In this document: positions 1-10,309 of the stretch, in pieces
Layout: every line of letters begins with the position of its first letter
Numbering within the stretch: the stretch's first letter is position 1
Assembly (NCBI GenBank): GCA_964034945.1
Contig: OZ035962.1
Location: 35,739,943 to 35,803,942 of the forward strand
DNA: 64,000 nt
DNA from: Chrysopilus asiliformis
Lineage: Eukaryota > Arthropoda > Insecta > Diptera > Rhagionidae
Direction: 5' to 3'
Notes under the pieces: generated by a model
What the model saw: the letters and a program-made list of their open reading frames with translations, nothing else
The model's database searches: none
What the model was told of the DNA's origin: nothing
Position numbers and translations under genes: made by a program

Positions 1-820
1 AAGGGCTTCGTATCCATCAATATTAGCAGAATTTCTGCATATATACTTGTGTTGTTTGTTTTTTATATGCAGAGAAGCGAACAAAAGACAAGAGAAATCT
101 TCCGTTAAAGTTGCGAAGGTTGTTGAGTGGAAGGTATTATCACAAACATATCTACGCGAGTATGAGATTCCAATATGATTTCCGATGTTTGTTTCCTTTT
201 TCCCTTGAAAATTTCGCGAAACTCATGTCGCGTTTTACCAACTTTCAAGGTTCACGGATGTTTTTTCCGTTTTCCGATTCACACTTTTCTACATTGCATT
301 AAAAAGCGGTAGGACCTTGCTAAAGCGTTTATATCCTTTTTACTTCTTTTAGCCACCACAAGAAGGTGGTGTCTCCAGCATCTTTTTTTGGCTTTTTTAT
401 TACATATGTTATTGGTCTTTACAACTTTGTCATTCTGTCTCCATACTCAGCACTTTTTAATAAATATACCTATATGACTTACATGGATTTTAGCAGCGTA
501 CATATATAAAGCTTAAAATAAAATATGTACTCATATTTTTTTAACTAATAAGGAAATAGATAATTTGATAACGTTAAAAGATGTTTAGAGATAACATACA
601 TCACTACGCGAATAATTTCAATAAATCATTTCTCACCCATGATCTTTTTTATAAATTCACTAGAGTAGTTTACTAGAGTCTTTGTTCGGGGCATCAAGTA
701 TTTTTTATAAGACTATCAGACCCTACGTTGCCAGCTTAAAGTATTTTGTATAAATTTTAGAATGCCAAAAAACCATAAATAACTTATAAACTTTTGGGAA
801 AAAACATTATCCTTACAGGA
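1..820. other. No gene seen; AT-rich intergenic DNA
   Basis: I see no conserved protein motif, RNA gene, terminal inverted repeat or tandem array here. The open frame at 111-302 (63 codons) has no recognisable domain and is compatible with chance. Confidence 0.6.
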
Positions 821-1035
821 CCTTTTGTTTCGCATTTTGAAATGCCCACACCGGAATCGTGATCGGGAAAAATGACATTTGCATTATCGTTACAGGACCT
901 TCTATTTCTAATTTTGAAAATCTAATATCGGATTCGTGATCAACGACCCCGAAAATCCCATAATGTAATTTTTCACCGGAAAAAATGGGGAAAATGGTAT
1001 TTGGGTTATCCTTACAAGACCTTCCGTTTAAAAAA
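821..1035 (-). repeat. Diverged monomers of the 122-bp satellite family
   Basis: The phrase TTACAGGACCTT recurs near 823, 890 and 1012 (last copy TTACAAGACCTT). The last two are 122 bp apart, exactly the period of the array at 52.3-53.2 kb, and lie in the opposite orientation to it. The intervening text also matches in outline, with a motif like GGTCGTTGATCACGAATCC on the minus strand and a CCGGAAAAAA run. The first interval is only about 67 bp, so one unit has an internal deletion. Divergence is high, so this is an old copy of the family. Confidence 0.6.
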
Positions 1036-1043
1036 CCAACTTA

Positions 1044-1238
1044 AAAACATAACAATAGCTATAATTGCCAATCTGGCAATTTATTGAAAATCCGTATGGT
1101 GATATTCGTATCAAAATTGGAACAGTTGTACCAAAATTCCACTTTGAAGTCAAACTTTCCAATAAGATTTTTTTAAATTTATTCCAATCGGATTTTGATG
1201 TATGGGAGTTTTATGTAGAATCATATTCTAAATAAGTT
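1044..1238 (+). repeat. Repeat A, 5' fragment (copy A1)
   Basis: The segment starts with AAAACATAACAATAGC and the small dyad ATTGCCAATCTGGCAAT. It continues through the CCGTATGGTGATATTCG motif and the GATTTTGATGTATGGGAG block shared with copies at 2774, 12391, 30935, 41792 and 45284. It stops before the GGACAGAC tract, so only the first third of the element is present. Confidence 0.8.
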
Positions 1239-2598
1239 GGGTATCAGTTTGTTAGAAAAAGTGATCTGCCCACGAATTTTTTTGTGGCTGACGATCAAGT
1301 CGTTTGATTTTACGTTCACATCAAAAAAATGATGGAAAACTGATTGGTATGGCCCCTACTTAAACCTTGAAGTAGATGTTTTTGTTAATGGAGGCGTCGT
1401 TCTTGTGAAATGGCGGCCTCAGAATTACGTTCTTGTGTCGACATTAGGACGTAGCAAACCACTCAAAAGTGTCCTCTATTATGGGTGCCGCGGATGTCAT
1501 TTGCACAACGGCGATGTTACCATACTTTTCAAAAGATATTAATTAGAACTTTATCTATATATTATTATTGAATAAGAAATACAAATTTTCATAATCAAAT
1601 TTTTCTACAATACTAATTTTAAAAGATTACAAGTTGTAAAGGAAATATTGTGCCATACCCAGAATCATGGCTATCTACTCTTTAAGAATTCAATCTGAAG
1701 AACTTTAAAACTACTGAGTGCTTAAAATCTCGCCAAATTTGCAAGAATAATGGCATTTTAAAGTGCGGTTGGTGCCAGCTACACACCATACTCATAGTTA
1801 AATTGTAACGCACTTTTACTTTTGTTGTTGTAGTTACCACAAAGCAGTACGTCAACGTTTTTGTCATCAGCCTAGCTAGCAAAAATAAAAAAAAAAATAT
1901 ACTTATATGGTACAACTGTATGGTGTTTAATTTTTTTTATAGGTCTACAGTTTGTTGTTGGATCTACGTTTCAGTTATCAACCGTACATACCTATAGATA
2001 TGCAATGATACAAGGTCTCTTTTGTATAAAATGTATAAATACATATATAGTGGTAAGATAGTTTATGTATTATCTTCTTTCTACATGCTTCAAACTTTGT
2101 TATATTGTCACTAACAATAAGGGTAGTGTGTTTGGACCAATGTGTATATTTTCCATATTAAAATTATGCAAATTTTATTACGCAAACTCCTGCGTACATA
2201 CTCTCAAACGCACACAAGCAAACACATTTATAAATTGGGGGAGTCCTTCCAAACGTTATTCCAACATCAATGTGAATACATGTTTACACTAAAAGATACC
2301 GCCACTTGTACACGTTACGCTCCCTTTTTTTTCTTTTCAAGTTTGTGAATTTTTTACCGAACTTTCATATATTCACGTAGATTAGTGTAAGCTCATGATA
2401 TAGCTTACAAATGAAAAGCGCACCCTGTATGATAGTATATCGACTACCCAGACTTTAATACATAAACTCAAAAAACTGAAAATTGACAGTGGGATTGTAA
2501 AACTTTGGGATTGTGATACAATGAATAAACAAAATTTCAAAAAGGCGGTCATGTCTCTAAAACGATGTCTTTAATTACCTTAAATTATGTTAAATACA
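1239..2598. other. No gene seen; AT-rich DNA
   Basis: Only short frames without recognisable domains (for example 1682-1915 minus, 2065-2292 plus) are present. No inverted repeat pair or tandem array was found by eye. Confidence 0.55.
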
Positions 2599-2773
2599 CA
2601 CAGAAAAATTTACGATTTGATTTAAATTTTTTGAAAATATTAAATTCAACCCAATTGACTAAATTGGCAGGAAAAGCATTCGTAGTTCCAGTTATTTTGT
2701 ACCATATACCAATGGTACAATTTTCGGTACATATTATGGTGTTTTGACTGGCAATTCAAACTTTTTTACTGTG
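2599..2773. mobile_element. Short MITE with CACAG...CTGTG ends (copy 1)
   Basis: The left end reads CACAGAAAAATTTACG and the right end, read inward, CACAGTAAAAAAGTTTG. The interior phrase ACCCAATTGACTAAATTGG and a TTTTGACTGGCAATTC segment near the right end are shared with a copy at 38425-38624, which supports one element family. The flanking dinucleotides are not a clean duplication. Repeat A copy A2 begins immediately after it. Confidence 0.5.
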
Positions 2774-3685
2774 AAACATAACAAAAGCTATAATTGCCAA
2801 TCTGGCAATCATTGGAGACCCGTATGGTGATATTCGTATCAAAATTCGAACAGTTGTACCAAAATTCCACTCAGAAGTCAAACTTTCCAATAAGATTTTT
2901 TAAAATTTATTCCAATCGGATTTTGATGTATGGGAGTTTTATGTAGAATTATATCCTAAATAACCTATTGGAATTACTCGGCTTATAAGGTCTGCAAAAA
3001 CAACAAAATTATATTATTTTTGCGGATGTTTTCACATCCAAATTTCCCCCCAACAGGTCGGACATGTCTGCCCTGAAAACCCATCAGGAGCCTGTTTCTG
3101 GTATGGAAAGCTGGCTCACCGTCATCAGAGCCTGCTTTGCCAGCTTCCACGCAGGCTTACAGGGGAAAATTTGGATGTGAAAACATCCGCAAAAATAATA
3201 TAATTTTGTTGTTTTTGCAGACCTTATAAGCCGAGAAATTCCAATAGGATTCAATGCTAAAAGGTCGAGTATAAACCATGAATTAGAAATGGTTCAATGG
3301 TTAAACACTAAATATCCTAAATAACTTTTGTTCTTGCACTTTTTTGATAACATGCACCATTTTTGAGATATTCGCAAAAATCGTTTTCATTCGTATGGGG
3401 GGTACCCCCCCTAATGATCCATTCTTGCCCATTAACGAACCTAGCCTCGCATTTTACGAAAAACGAATCTGCGCAAAATTTCAAGTCTCTAGCTCAATCC
3501 GTGCGCCCGCAATCCGCGCCACAAACGGACGGACAGACAGACGGACGGACATGCAAAATTCAATATTTTTTATCATTCTAAACACACTGGTGTAATTCAT
3601 TTTTGTGTGTGATGACGGGATCTTGGCGTTACAAACGGTAAAGCAAAGTTAATATACCCTTTGGTTTCACCATACGGGTATAAAA
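2774..3685 (+). repeat. Repeat A, full-length copy A2 (interrupted)
   Basis: This copy runs from AAACATAACAAAAGC and the ATTGCCAATCTGGCAAT dyad to the terminal hairpin in which TATACCC near the start of the stem pairs with CGGGTATA. The motif CCCGTATGGTGA near the 5' end is repeated in inverted form (TCACCATACGGG) at the 3' end. A GGACGGACAGACAGACGGACGG tract lies near 3526-3549, and a GGGGGGTACCCCCCC block near 3400. A 347-bp insertion splits it at 2964/3312. Frames at 3344-3595 are open but are also seen in other copies with different shifts, so I do not treat them as coding. The superfamily is unknown. Confidence 0.8.
2965..3311. mobile_element. Foldback element inserted in repeat A, 14-bp target duplication
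   Basis: ATATCCTAAATAAC occurs at 2951-2964 and again at 3312-3325, and repeat A reads through cleanly when the stretch between is skipped. The insert has arms of about 80 bp: CTATTGGAATTACTCGG at the left pairs with CCGAGAAATTCCAATAG near 3250, and GCGGATGTTTTCACATCC pairs with GGATGTGAAAACATCCGC. About 60 bp beyond the right arm also belong to the insert. A diverged partial copy lies at 18813, and half an arm is embedded in the elements at 13037 and 47819. A 14-bp duplication is unusual for a cut-and-paste element and fits target-primed integration better. Confidence 0.7.
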
Positions 3686-4213
3686 ATGTACTGATTCGTA
3701 CCATGTTCCAATAGGATTTTTAATTGCAATTTTAATTGGAATGTACCACGAATTGAAAATCATGATATACGCAATTAAGTGATTGTACCGATGTGATTTT
3801 ACATAAGTACCATATTCGAACATATATTTCCTATTGTTGTTCCTAGCATTTTTCCTACTGATTTTCCTAGCAATTTTCCTATTATTTTTTTCCTTTTTTC
3901 TTTATATTCTTCTGCATAATTTTTATACCCTATATGAAATTTTAGGGTATACTGTACGATCAAAAGTTTATAAACCGGACAAAAAACTACTAAATGCGCA
4001 AAATCGAACCACCCCGGTACTACTTTCTAAATGCCCAAAATCGAACCACCCCGGTACTACTTTCATAGAAATGGAAAAAGTTTTTGCCATACAAATGGCT
4101 AACTTGTGTTACGCGTGTGATAATTTAGCCGCGACTGACTAGATTGTTCAAGGACTGGCACTTATCTGCGCAATATAGAAAAATATATGGTACTTCCAAA
4201 ATAATTGAAACCC
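3686..4213. other. No gene seen; contains a 37-bp duplication
   Basis: The stretch is AT-rich, with repeated TTTTCCTA-like words around 3836-3900. The frame at 3834-4142 (102 codons) is made of low-complexity Phe/Leu and the translated 37-bp duplication; I do not regard it as a gene. Confidence 0.5.
3991..4064 (+). repeat. Two tandem 37-bp units
   Basis: TAAATGCGCAAAATCGAACC at 3991 is repeated at 4028 with a single G-to-C change, followed each time by ACCCCGGTACTACTTTC. A simple local duplication. Confidence 0.9.
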
Positions 4214-4419
4214 GGGTGCAAAAACCGGTCATCTCCGCATTTTGAAATTTTAAAAACATTATTAGCGTGAGATTATTTGGTCTACGAAAAAGTTTATAAA
4301 TTACAATTTAAAACAAGCATGTGTTCTTACATCATTTTAATTTGAAATAAAGACTTTTTAATTTTTATTGAAAAAGTTATAGACATTTTAAATTTTGGAG
4401 ATGGCTGTTTCTTGCACCC
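4214..4419. mobile_element. Inverted-repeat element, GGGTGCAA ends
   Basis: GGGTGCAAAAACCGGTCATC at the left matches the inverted right end GGGTGCAAGAAACAGCCATC, about 17 of 20 positions, and the similarity continues inward. No coding sequence fits in 206 bp. I could not identify a clear target duplication, so the superfamily is open. Confidence 0.55.
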
Positions 4420-4576
4420 AAGAGTACATCAGCGGTTTTCAAAATTCATTAATGACTACAAAATACAGTCCAAAATACGTTTAATGGCCCTTAAAAATAA
4501 ACAAATAAAAATATATTCAATTTACATAAACTTAATGAAATTTATATTACATCGATAATCAAACTTCCCCCACTAA

Positions 4577-4639
4577 GGCGTCGTTTACATCTGACACGTT
4601 ATTCCGCACAAAGAAGAAATCGCAAGTGTAAACGGGGTC
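4577..4639. mobile_element. Tiny MITE-like element flanked by TAA
   Basis: GGCGTCGTTTACA at the left faces TGTAAACGGGGTC at the right, with TAA on both sides (4574-4576 and 4640-4642). The 3-bp duplication and the TTTACA word close to the tip match larger Harbinger-like MITEs in this window. At 63 bp it could be chance. Confidence 0.35.
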
Positions 4640-4788
4640 TAAGAACTAAGTATAAATATTACACTTGCAAGATTTTTCTTTTAAACTATTAACAAAAAGG
4701 AAAAATCCCAATATTTTTTTATGTTATCTCGATTAAAGTGTTATTGAAAATTTATTTTGGTAAAAAATGTTGAGTTGTATTTTATATA

Positions 4789-4888
4789 CAATAGAATCCC
4801 GATAATTCGTACCCCGATAATTCGTATATCCCGCTAATTCGTATGTATTTGCTGGTCCCTTGAAATACGAATTATCGGAATTCTACTG
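4789..4888 (+). mobile_element. 100-bp pogo-like MITE, copy 1
   Basis: Ends are CAATAGAATCCCGATAATTC and, inverted, CAGTAGAATTCCGATAATTC, with TA on both sides. GATAATTCGTA-type words recur internally. The terminal style CAGTAGAATCCCGATAATTCG is typical of pogo/Tigger-type elements. A second copy at 5599 lies in inverted orientation. Confidence 0.7.
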
Positions 4889-5598
4889 TATTAGTTCCGG
4901 CCACTTTCATGTCAATGCGAACCGTTTTACAGAGAGGTCTCTCTTTACCATCATTTGTAGAATTCTATTAAAGACTGTCCATAAAAAACGTCACATTTTT
5001 AGGGGGAAGGAGAGATCTGGTTTTGTATGACGGCAGCGCTAAACTACATACAAAAAAGTGTGATAAAATGTGACGAGGCGGGAGATAAATTCGAAAATTT
5101 TGAAAATTTGAATGATAGGAGATATGTTTCATACTGCCGAATTACGAAAGAATAAAAAAATTAGACTCTGGAGAGTTTTCCCCCCAAATTGTGAGGATTT
5201 GGGTGGTTTAGTTGTTTGACAACCCCAACTAACTTTATATGATAGTTTTCAAATTTGGCCATTTTCTTAAAAAAAATAGTTCACCTCGCCCCCAAATAGG
5301 TGTCAAGAGAGGTGGTAGGGAGTTAACGTTTGAACAAAAAATATTCGTCTATTAATGAGGAACAACTTTTCTTAAGACACCAAAGAAGACGTATTGCAAA
5401 TGAAAAAGTTTCAGTATACCTATTTTTAACTGTTTGAAACTTTGAGTACCGTTATCGCACAAACTAAAGGTGATAGGGCAAAACTATGTTACCGAGTCGT
5501 ATTCAGCGACCTCTAATTAGTCTAAAAAATTTAACAGTCTAACAGGTCGCCAATCTGATTGTTGCACAATATTATTATTTTATTTTCTGATTTTAATA
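4889..5598. other. Spacer between the two inverted 100-bp MITEs; no gene
   Basis: No transposase-like frame is present, so the two MITEs are not obviously the ends of one coding element. A stretch near 4978-5090 (GTCCATAAAAAACGTCAC, then TGTGATAAAATGTGACG) has two related inverted CGTCACA words and may be another old repeat. Confidence 0.5.
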
Positions 5599-5698
5599 CA
5601 GTAGAATCCCGATAATTCGTATTTCAAGGGACCAGCAAATTCATACGAATTAGCGGGATATACGAATTATCGGGGTACGAATTATCGGGATTCTACTG
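5599..5698 (-). mobile_element. 100-bp pogo-like MITE, copy 2 (inverted)
   Basis: Reverse-complementing this segment gives the same sequence as 4789-4888 with only about four differences, including the TGCTGGTCCCTTGAAATACG block. Both ends are flanked by TA. Near-identity suggests the two copies are young or have been homogenised. Confidence 0.7.
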
Positions 5699-5888
5699 TA
5701 CCAAAATCCATAAATCACGTGTTTTTTTCTAACCCCAGATTCAGGCGGAAACTCAAAATGAAATTTTGAGGAACTTCAGGTATATATTGAAAGATATAAT
5801 GTTTTGAAAGCGGGAAGAATAGGCGAAAAAATGGATTTTAGACTTTTTAGACCCCTTCAAACACTTTTAAAAGCCAAACTATGGGCCG

Positions 5889-6555
5889 TACAAGGGTTTC
5901 AATCTACGTCGACAGTCAGGCAGCAATCAAGGCACTGGATTCGTCGACGATCAAGTCAAAAACCGTGTCTAATTGCCGCAGAGCACTCAATCAACTCGGC
6001 CTCCGACATGCCGTTAGACTTTACTGGGTCCCCGGGCACAGCAACATATATGGCAATGAGAGAGTTGACGAGCTGGCAAAACTAGGGACCGAAATGGCTA
6101 TGGAGAGCGCGAATCGCTCGGTCGAAATGCCGATCGAATGCGCAAAAAGTATAATTGATAGGAAAGGGGTGAACAACATAAATATCCGTTGGCAAACAAG
6201 GAGCGATTGTGTAATCACAAGGTCGCTCTGGCCTAGATTTAATAGGAACAGAACCGACACCCTTCTGAGACTCAGCAGGACCTCCGTAAGGCTACTCACA
6301 GGTTTAATCACGGGGCACTGCCCCCTTGGCGCTATGGCCAGAAGGTGGGGCGCGGCCGCAAATGATTTTTGCCGCAGTTGTGGTGACGAGGAGGAGCCGA
6401 AGACCGTGAAACACTTACTCTGTGAGTGTCCAGCCCTACAAGCACGCCGATATGGGACGCTTGGGGCCAGATTTTATAGTAGCCTGACGGAGCTTGGCAA
6501 CCACCCACTCGAGGATATGCTGAGCTTCGTCAACAAGTCGGGCTGGTTCAAATAG
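5889..6555 (+). pseudogene. Non-LTR retrotransposon polyprotein, RNase H and C-terminal zinc region
   Basis: The frame starts inside an RNase H domain: YVDSQAAIKAL holds one catalytic Asp, and HSNIYGNERVDELAK holds the motif around the last catalytic Asp. The upstream Asp and Glu of the RNase H fold and the whole reverse transcriptase are missing. The C-terminal part has a Cys-His cluster, CRSCGDEEE followed by KHLLCECPAL, typical of R1/I/Jockey-like elements that carry RNase H. The protein ends with KSGWFK just before the stop. An ATG at 5881 lies in the duplicated target and is not a real start. The surviving frame has no stop, which suggests fairly recent insertion. The exact clade cannot be fixed without the reverse transcriptase. 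Confidence 0.85.
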
Positions 6556-6677
6556 GATCAGCTAGTTTGATGAAAGGTCTTATGAGTACCGAAGACAATC
6601 ACAATGGGCCAGTAGGCCTCCGAGTGTAGCGCTGTGCTCACATCTGGGTGCGCGCGGTCTTCTTAACCTAACCTAAC
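5889..6677 (+). mobile_element. 5'-truncated non-LTR retrotransposon with target duplication
   Basis: The element carries the end of a reverse-transcriptase polyprotein (5889-6555), a short 3' untranslated region and a terminal AACCTAACCTAACCTA tail. CTATGGGCCG flanks it on both sides (5879-5888 and 6678-6687), as expected for target-primed insertion. The 5' end is lost, so this copy cannot move itself. The tail repeats CCTAA, the complement of the insect telomere unit TTAGG. A second truncated copy of a relative, minus strand with a similar tail, lies at 12.05-12.30 kb. Confidence 0.85.
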
Positions 6678-6695
6678 CTATGGGCCGCATGGTCA

Positions 6696-6900
6696 AACAA
6701 AAAAATATTGATATTAAAAAAATTTCAAGTCTCACTCCTTCGAAAAATTTCACTCCTTCGAAGGTTATGGTGTTTACGGACGGATGAACGGACAGACAGA
6801 CCAAAATCTTTAAATTTTGCATCGTATAGTAAATTTCTATCGTATACCGTTCTCAATATGCCTCACAATTGGTCTACCATCACCTTGAAGTAAATAGAAG
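6696..6900 (+). repeat. Repeat B fragment (related to repeat A)
   Basis: TTTCAAGTCTCACTCCTTCG, a duplicated ACTCCTTCGAA word, GGTTATGGTGTTTACGGACG and a GGACAGACAGACC tract match, in the same order, the repeat B copies at 10.6 and 34.2 kb (opposite strand there). Confidence 0.55.
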
Positions 6901-9418
6901 CGCTATTTGAGTAAAAGAAAGTAATGCACATCAAATATTTTATAAATTTTTCAAATTCTACATTCACACTGACGAGTAGGTGAATAAATTTTCTAAAAAT
7001 TTCTTCTGTTTTCATGAACAAAAATATGTATACGAGTATCTATAAATATATATATATATATATATATAAACTTCAGCACTAATTTTTAACCGATTACCTT
7101 TACGGTTGCTAAAAAAATTGGTTGTATGCTAAACACCCCTTCATAATAAATTATAGATTTTTTATATTGCCTGTTGTGTGCGCTTTTTTTTACTTTCTTT
7201 GAAAGAATTACAATCAAGAATTGAACTTTTTCTTTTTAATGTTGATTGCTTTGATTTACGCTCATCGATAAGTCTTTCAATTTTATTTGTCGACATTTGT
7301 CATCGCATGTTTTGGGAAATGTAAACTTTCTTTCCACATCCCCTTCGTTTAATCATTTTATCCCTCACAATTATTTATTTAGACTTGTAAAACGATAACG
7401 CACATTAATAAGAAAAAGTGGAAACCCAGACATTCAATAAAACGGGAACTAATTTTTGTTACCTTGTAGGCTACACCAGCAAAACATTTTGTGTCATTTA
7501 TATATGAATGAAGTAAATTCTAAAAATTACAGGAAAAAAGCAATTTTAGTTAGGTACAACCTTTCATTCTATGCTTTACAGAAATAATAAAAATAAACTA
7601 TACCAGAGTGAAAGGCTTTTTTGTTCCGACCCAAATTCTGAATTAAATTTACTGAAAGCTCGCCATTCATATATTTATGGAAAAAAAAACAATTACTAAT
7701 GTCCAATAAATGATAAAAGAAAATAGCGCTTACTTTTCAGTCGTATTCCACAACTTTGAGCCTACATACGTTCTCATGCCCTTTTTCAGTTTTCTCCACT
7801 AAATCAACAATTTAAAAAGGGCGCCGCTGATTTTTGACACGCAATTCAGTTTTCCCTGTCTTTTCATATAGCAGAGCTACAAAAAATAACTAAAAAAAAC
7901 AGAATTGCTCCCAGAAATATGAAAAAAATGTTATAAATTCTGCGGCAATAGTAATAGCAACAAACCACGGTTAGGTTTATCTACATCGTAATATAGAAAA
8001 ATATGTAGTATTTCTCTTTAGTTCTCCATAGCTAAGGATATACCAATAACAAATACTTGCCGTGTGCTATACTCGTACCCGATACTATGGAGTCCTTCGT
8101 ATTGAAACTAGCCATCCAGATCTCCCCAACAAAAGTGGAGGTTGAGCCTGATTCGGATTGTATAAGGGATTTTAACTCTTTTTTTCACTATTTTTTTGTT
8201 CGGTTTTTTCCAACCTGCTCCCCACTCCCTCACTACTTTCATACACCCAACATTGAAAGAGCTACTTTTTCGTAACCTTTCTAAAGAAAAGTTGGGAAGG
8301 AAAATTCGTCGATGTGGAGAGAAACGCTATATCGAGAAGCCCCATTCAATATCGAAACGTCATACAATTTGCCTTGGGGCAACACCAGAAGATACAATAA
8401 TATCCTTCAATGGATCCTTTCCCTCGGCTATCTTCCAGCACATTCCTTTTCTTATTCATGCAATTTTTGTGTGCCTATATAAGAATTTAAAGGAATATCT
8501 AAGAATAAGAAGAAAGGATTTTCTGTTCTGTTGTTGCCTTCTGTGGAGTCGTGTGCGCTCGAATTCGATCAAATAAAATCAATTTTAGACTTTCTCAAGG
8601 AAACATGTCAAGAAAATGATGGGCATAATAGAGCTGGAACTGGAGCGATTCCACATATAGGATGACTCCCCCTTTAACCCTGCTACGCTATGCGACTCAT
8701 TGAATGATTCGTTAGGGGAAGTTAAGTTTTGAAGACGACGACGACGACGAAAACCGACAGCATAAGGCCACCACGTCAATGTTCAAGAAAAAAAAAAGGA
8801 CGAGATATGACTTAACTAAAGGATAAACGCGGATGTTCGAGGGCCCATAAATCATTTGCTTCGGTACAATTTGCTTGGTATGATGGTGCATGACGCGACG
8901 CGACGCTGCCGTCGTAAGGGGGCGAGCACCGAGAACAATTTTTTCACGACGCTAAAGTATCTGAATATAATATCTAAAGCTAGGCTAACTAGATACCTTA
9001 CGATAGTCTCTCTCGGCAAAAACGATAAATTGTCTCAGCTTATTGCCTGGTTATCGACAACGATGTGATATTGTCTTGCGGTGGCAGCAGCTATGGTTTT
9101 ATTTTTATTTTGTGGCATTTTTTATTATTTCCTTTACGTTGGTTTTCAGCATTTTGACAAGCTAGCATTGCTATAAGGTTGTCTATTTTCGGTGATTTTA
9201 ATTCTTTGATTTGTAGATTTCTGCATAAAAAGTCATGTAAAAAAGGGTTCATCGCCGATCAACGTTTGATCAAACATTGTTGCTATATTCAGAGTTTTGT
9301 TTAGACAACATTAATCTAAAAATAATCGTCATTTGAATTACTACTACTGTATATAGAACGAAGTTTTCACAAAACATCACAAAAACTTTTGTACGGCTTT
9401 ATATATATATTGTGTATA
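6901..9418. other. No recognised gene; simple repeats only
   Basis: An (AT)n run lies at about 7043-7068 and a GAC/ACG microsatellite at about 8733-8750. The largest frame, 8196-8576 plus (126 codons), has no motif I recognise and no supporting context. The stretch 8856-9068 is also open but anonymous. No inverted-repeat pair was seen. Confidence 0.5.
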
Positions 9419-10309
9419 CCGTATGCGTCATAAAAATCTGGAATCTAGTACTGCAAGTATTTTCAAGGAGATAACGGTTGCTTATTAATTTGTACTACGT
9501 TTGAAAGGGTTTGTAAATACAACTTCGTACATAATTGGGCCCAAAAATTAAATGTTTATAAATATAGCAACATGGGGGAGACTCAAAGACTGAAAATCAT
9601 GAAGTTGGTCCACTCGCGGAAGTCCAATAAGGCGATTTCCAATGAATTAAACGTAGCGGTGTCAACTGTTTATGCTGTAAGAGCGACTTGTTTGGGGAAT
9701 AGTTAGGCCGCAATCTGGAAGCGGTAGACCCATTTCAGTAAAGACTCCAGTGTTGATTAGGGCAATCAAAGGAAGGATCAGAAGGAGTCCGGTAAGGACA
9801 TCTTGGAGAGTCATGTAAAACCATCGATAGAGTCAACCTACGGTAATGATGTGTTTTACGTGTTTCGACAAGACGGGGCACCGGCCCACACTGCCAGAAG
9901 TACCCAAATTTGGATAATTTAAAAAACCAAAAATTTAAAAAACTTCTGGTCTAAGGACATGTGGTCACCGAGCTCTCCAGACCTTAATCCCCTGGATTTT
10001 TTAATATGGGCATATGTTCAGGCTAAGACTGGAGCTAAGGCTTACAGTAATGTGCAAGCCCTGAAGTCCACCATTACCATCGCATGGAACGACAAGCCGA
10101 AGTCTTATTTAATATTGACCTGGAAGAAGTACAGGCCCCGTTTGGAGAAGTTCGTAAATGCTGGAGGTGGACATTTTGAATAATTTTTGTTACTAGTATG
10201 TAAGATTTAGTTTAGAGCAAAACATATTTTTTTTTCGTTCAACTTCTGTGTTTTTTTAAACGGTTTACAATTTAATATGAATTTTCCAGATTTTTAAGAC
10301 GCATACAGT
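9419..10309 (+). mobile_element. Deleted maT-like (Tc1/mariner superfamily) element
   Basis: The left end CCGTATGCGTCATAAAAATC and the inverted right end ACTGTATGCGTCTTAAAAATC are close matches over about 25 bp, and TA flanks the element (9417-9418 and 10310-10311). It is about 890 bp, against roughly 1.3 kb for intact relatives, and its transposase gene is broken. The last few bases coincide with the start of the pogo-like MITE at 10306, so the exact right boundary is ambiguous. Confidence 0.8.
9572..10183 (+). pseudogene. maT-like mariner transposase, frameshifted and internally deleted
   Basis: The first 44 codons from ATG 9572 form the N-terminal helix-turn-helix (RLKIMKLVHSRKSNKAISNE, then STVYAV). 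The reading then shifts frame at about 9704 to QSGSGRPISVKTPVLIRAI, the linker segment found after the helix-turn-helix domains. A deletion removes the first catalytic Asp region. After it the frame resumes with FRQDGAPAHTARS (second catalytic Asp), and at 9959-10183 with SPSSPDLNPLDFLIWAYV, whose second Asp fits the third catalytic position of a DD37D-type enzyme. The end, NAGGGHFE, is typical of the family. With a stop, a shift and a missing Asp it is inactive. Family assignment is from motif recognition only. Confidence 0.8.

Noticed and set aside
3344..3595. Open frame conserved in several repeat A copies as a candidate small protein
   Set aside because: The similar peptides arise because the DNA repeats are similar. 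Two registers are open at once and the tandem GACA/GACG tract changes length freely, so there is no sign of selection on protein.
4789..5698. One 910-bp pogo element with coding interior
   Set aside because: There is no transposase trace between the two 100-bp units, and each unit is complete with its own TA on both sides.
6662..6680. (CCTAA)3 as a chromosome end or interstitial telomere
   Set aside because: It is only three units long, sits exactly at the 3' end of a non-LTR element, and is followed by the target duplication.
8196..8576. 126-codon frame as a gene
   Set aside because: No domain, no signal of codon use, and no supporting neighbours; of a length expected by chance in 64 kb.
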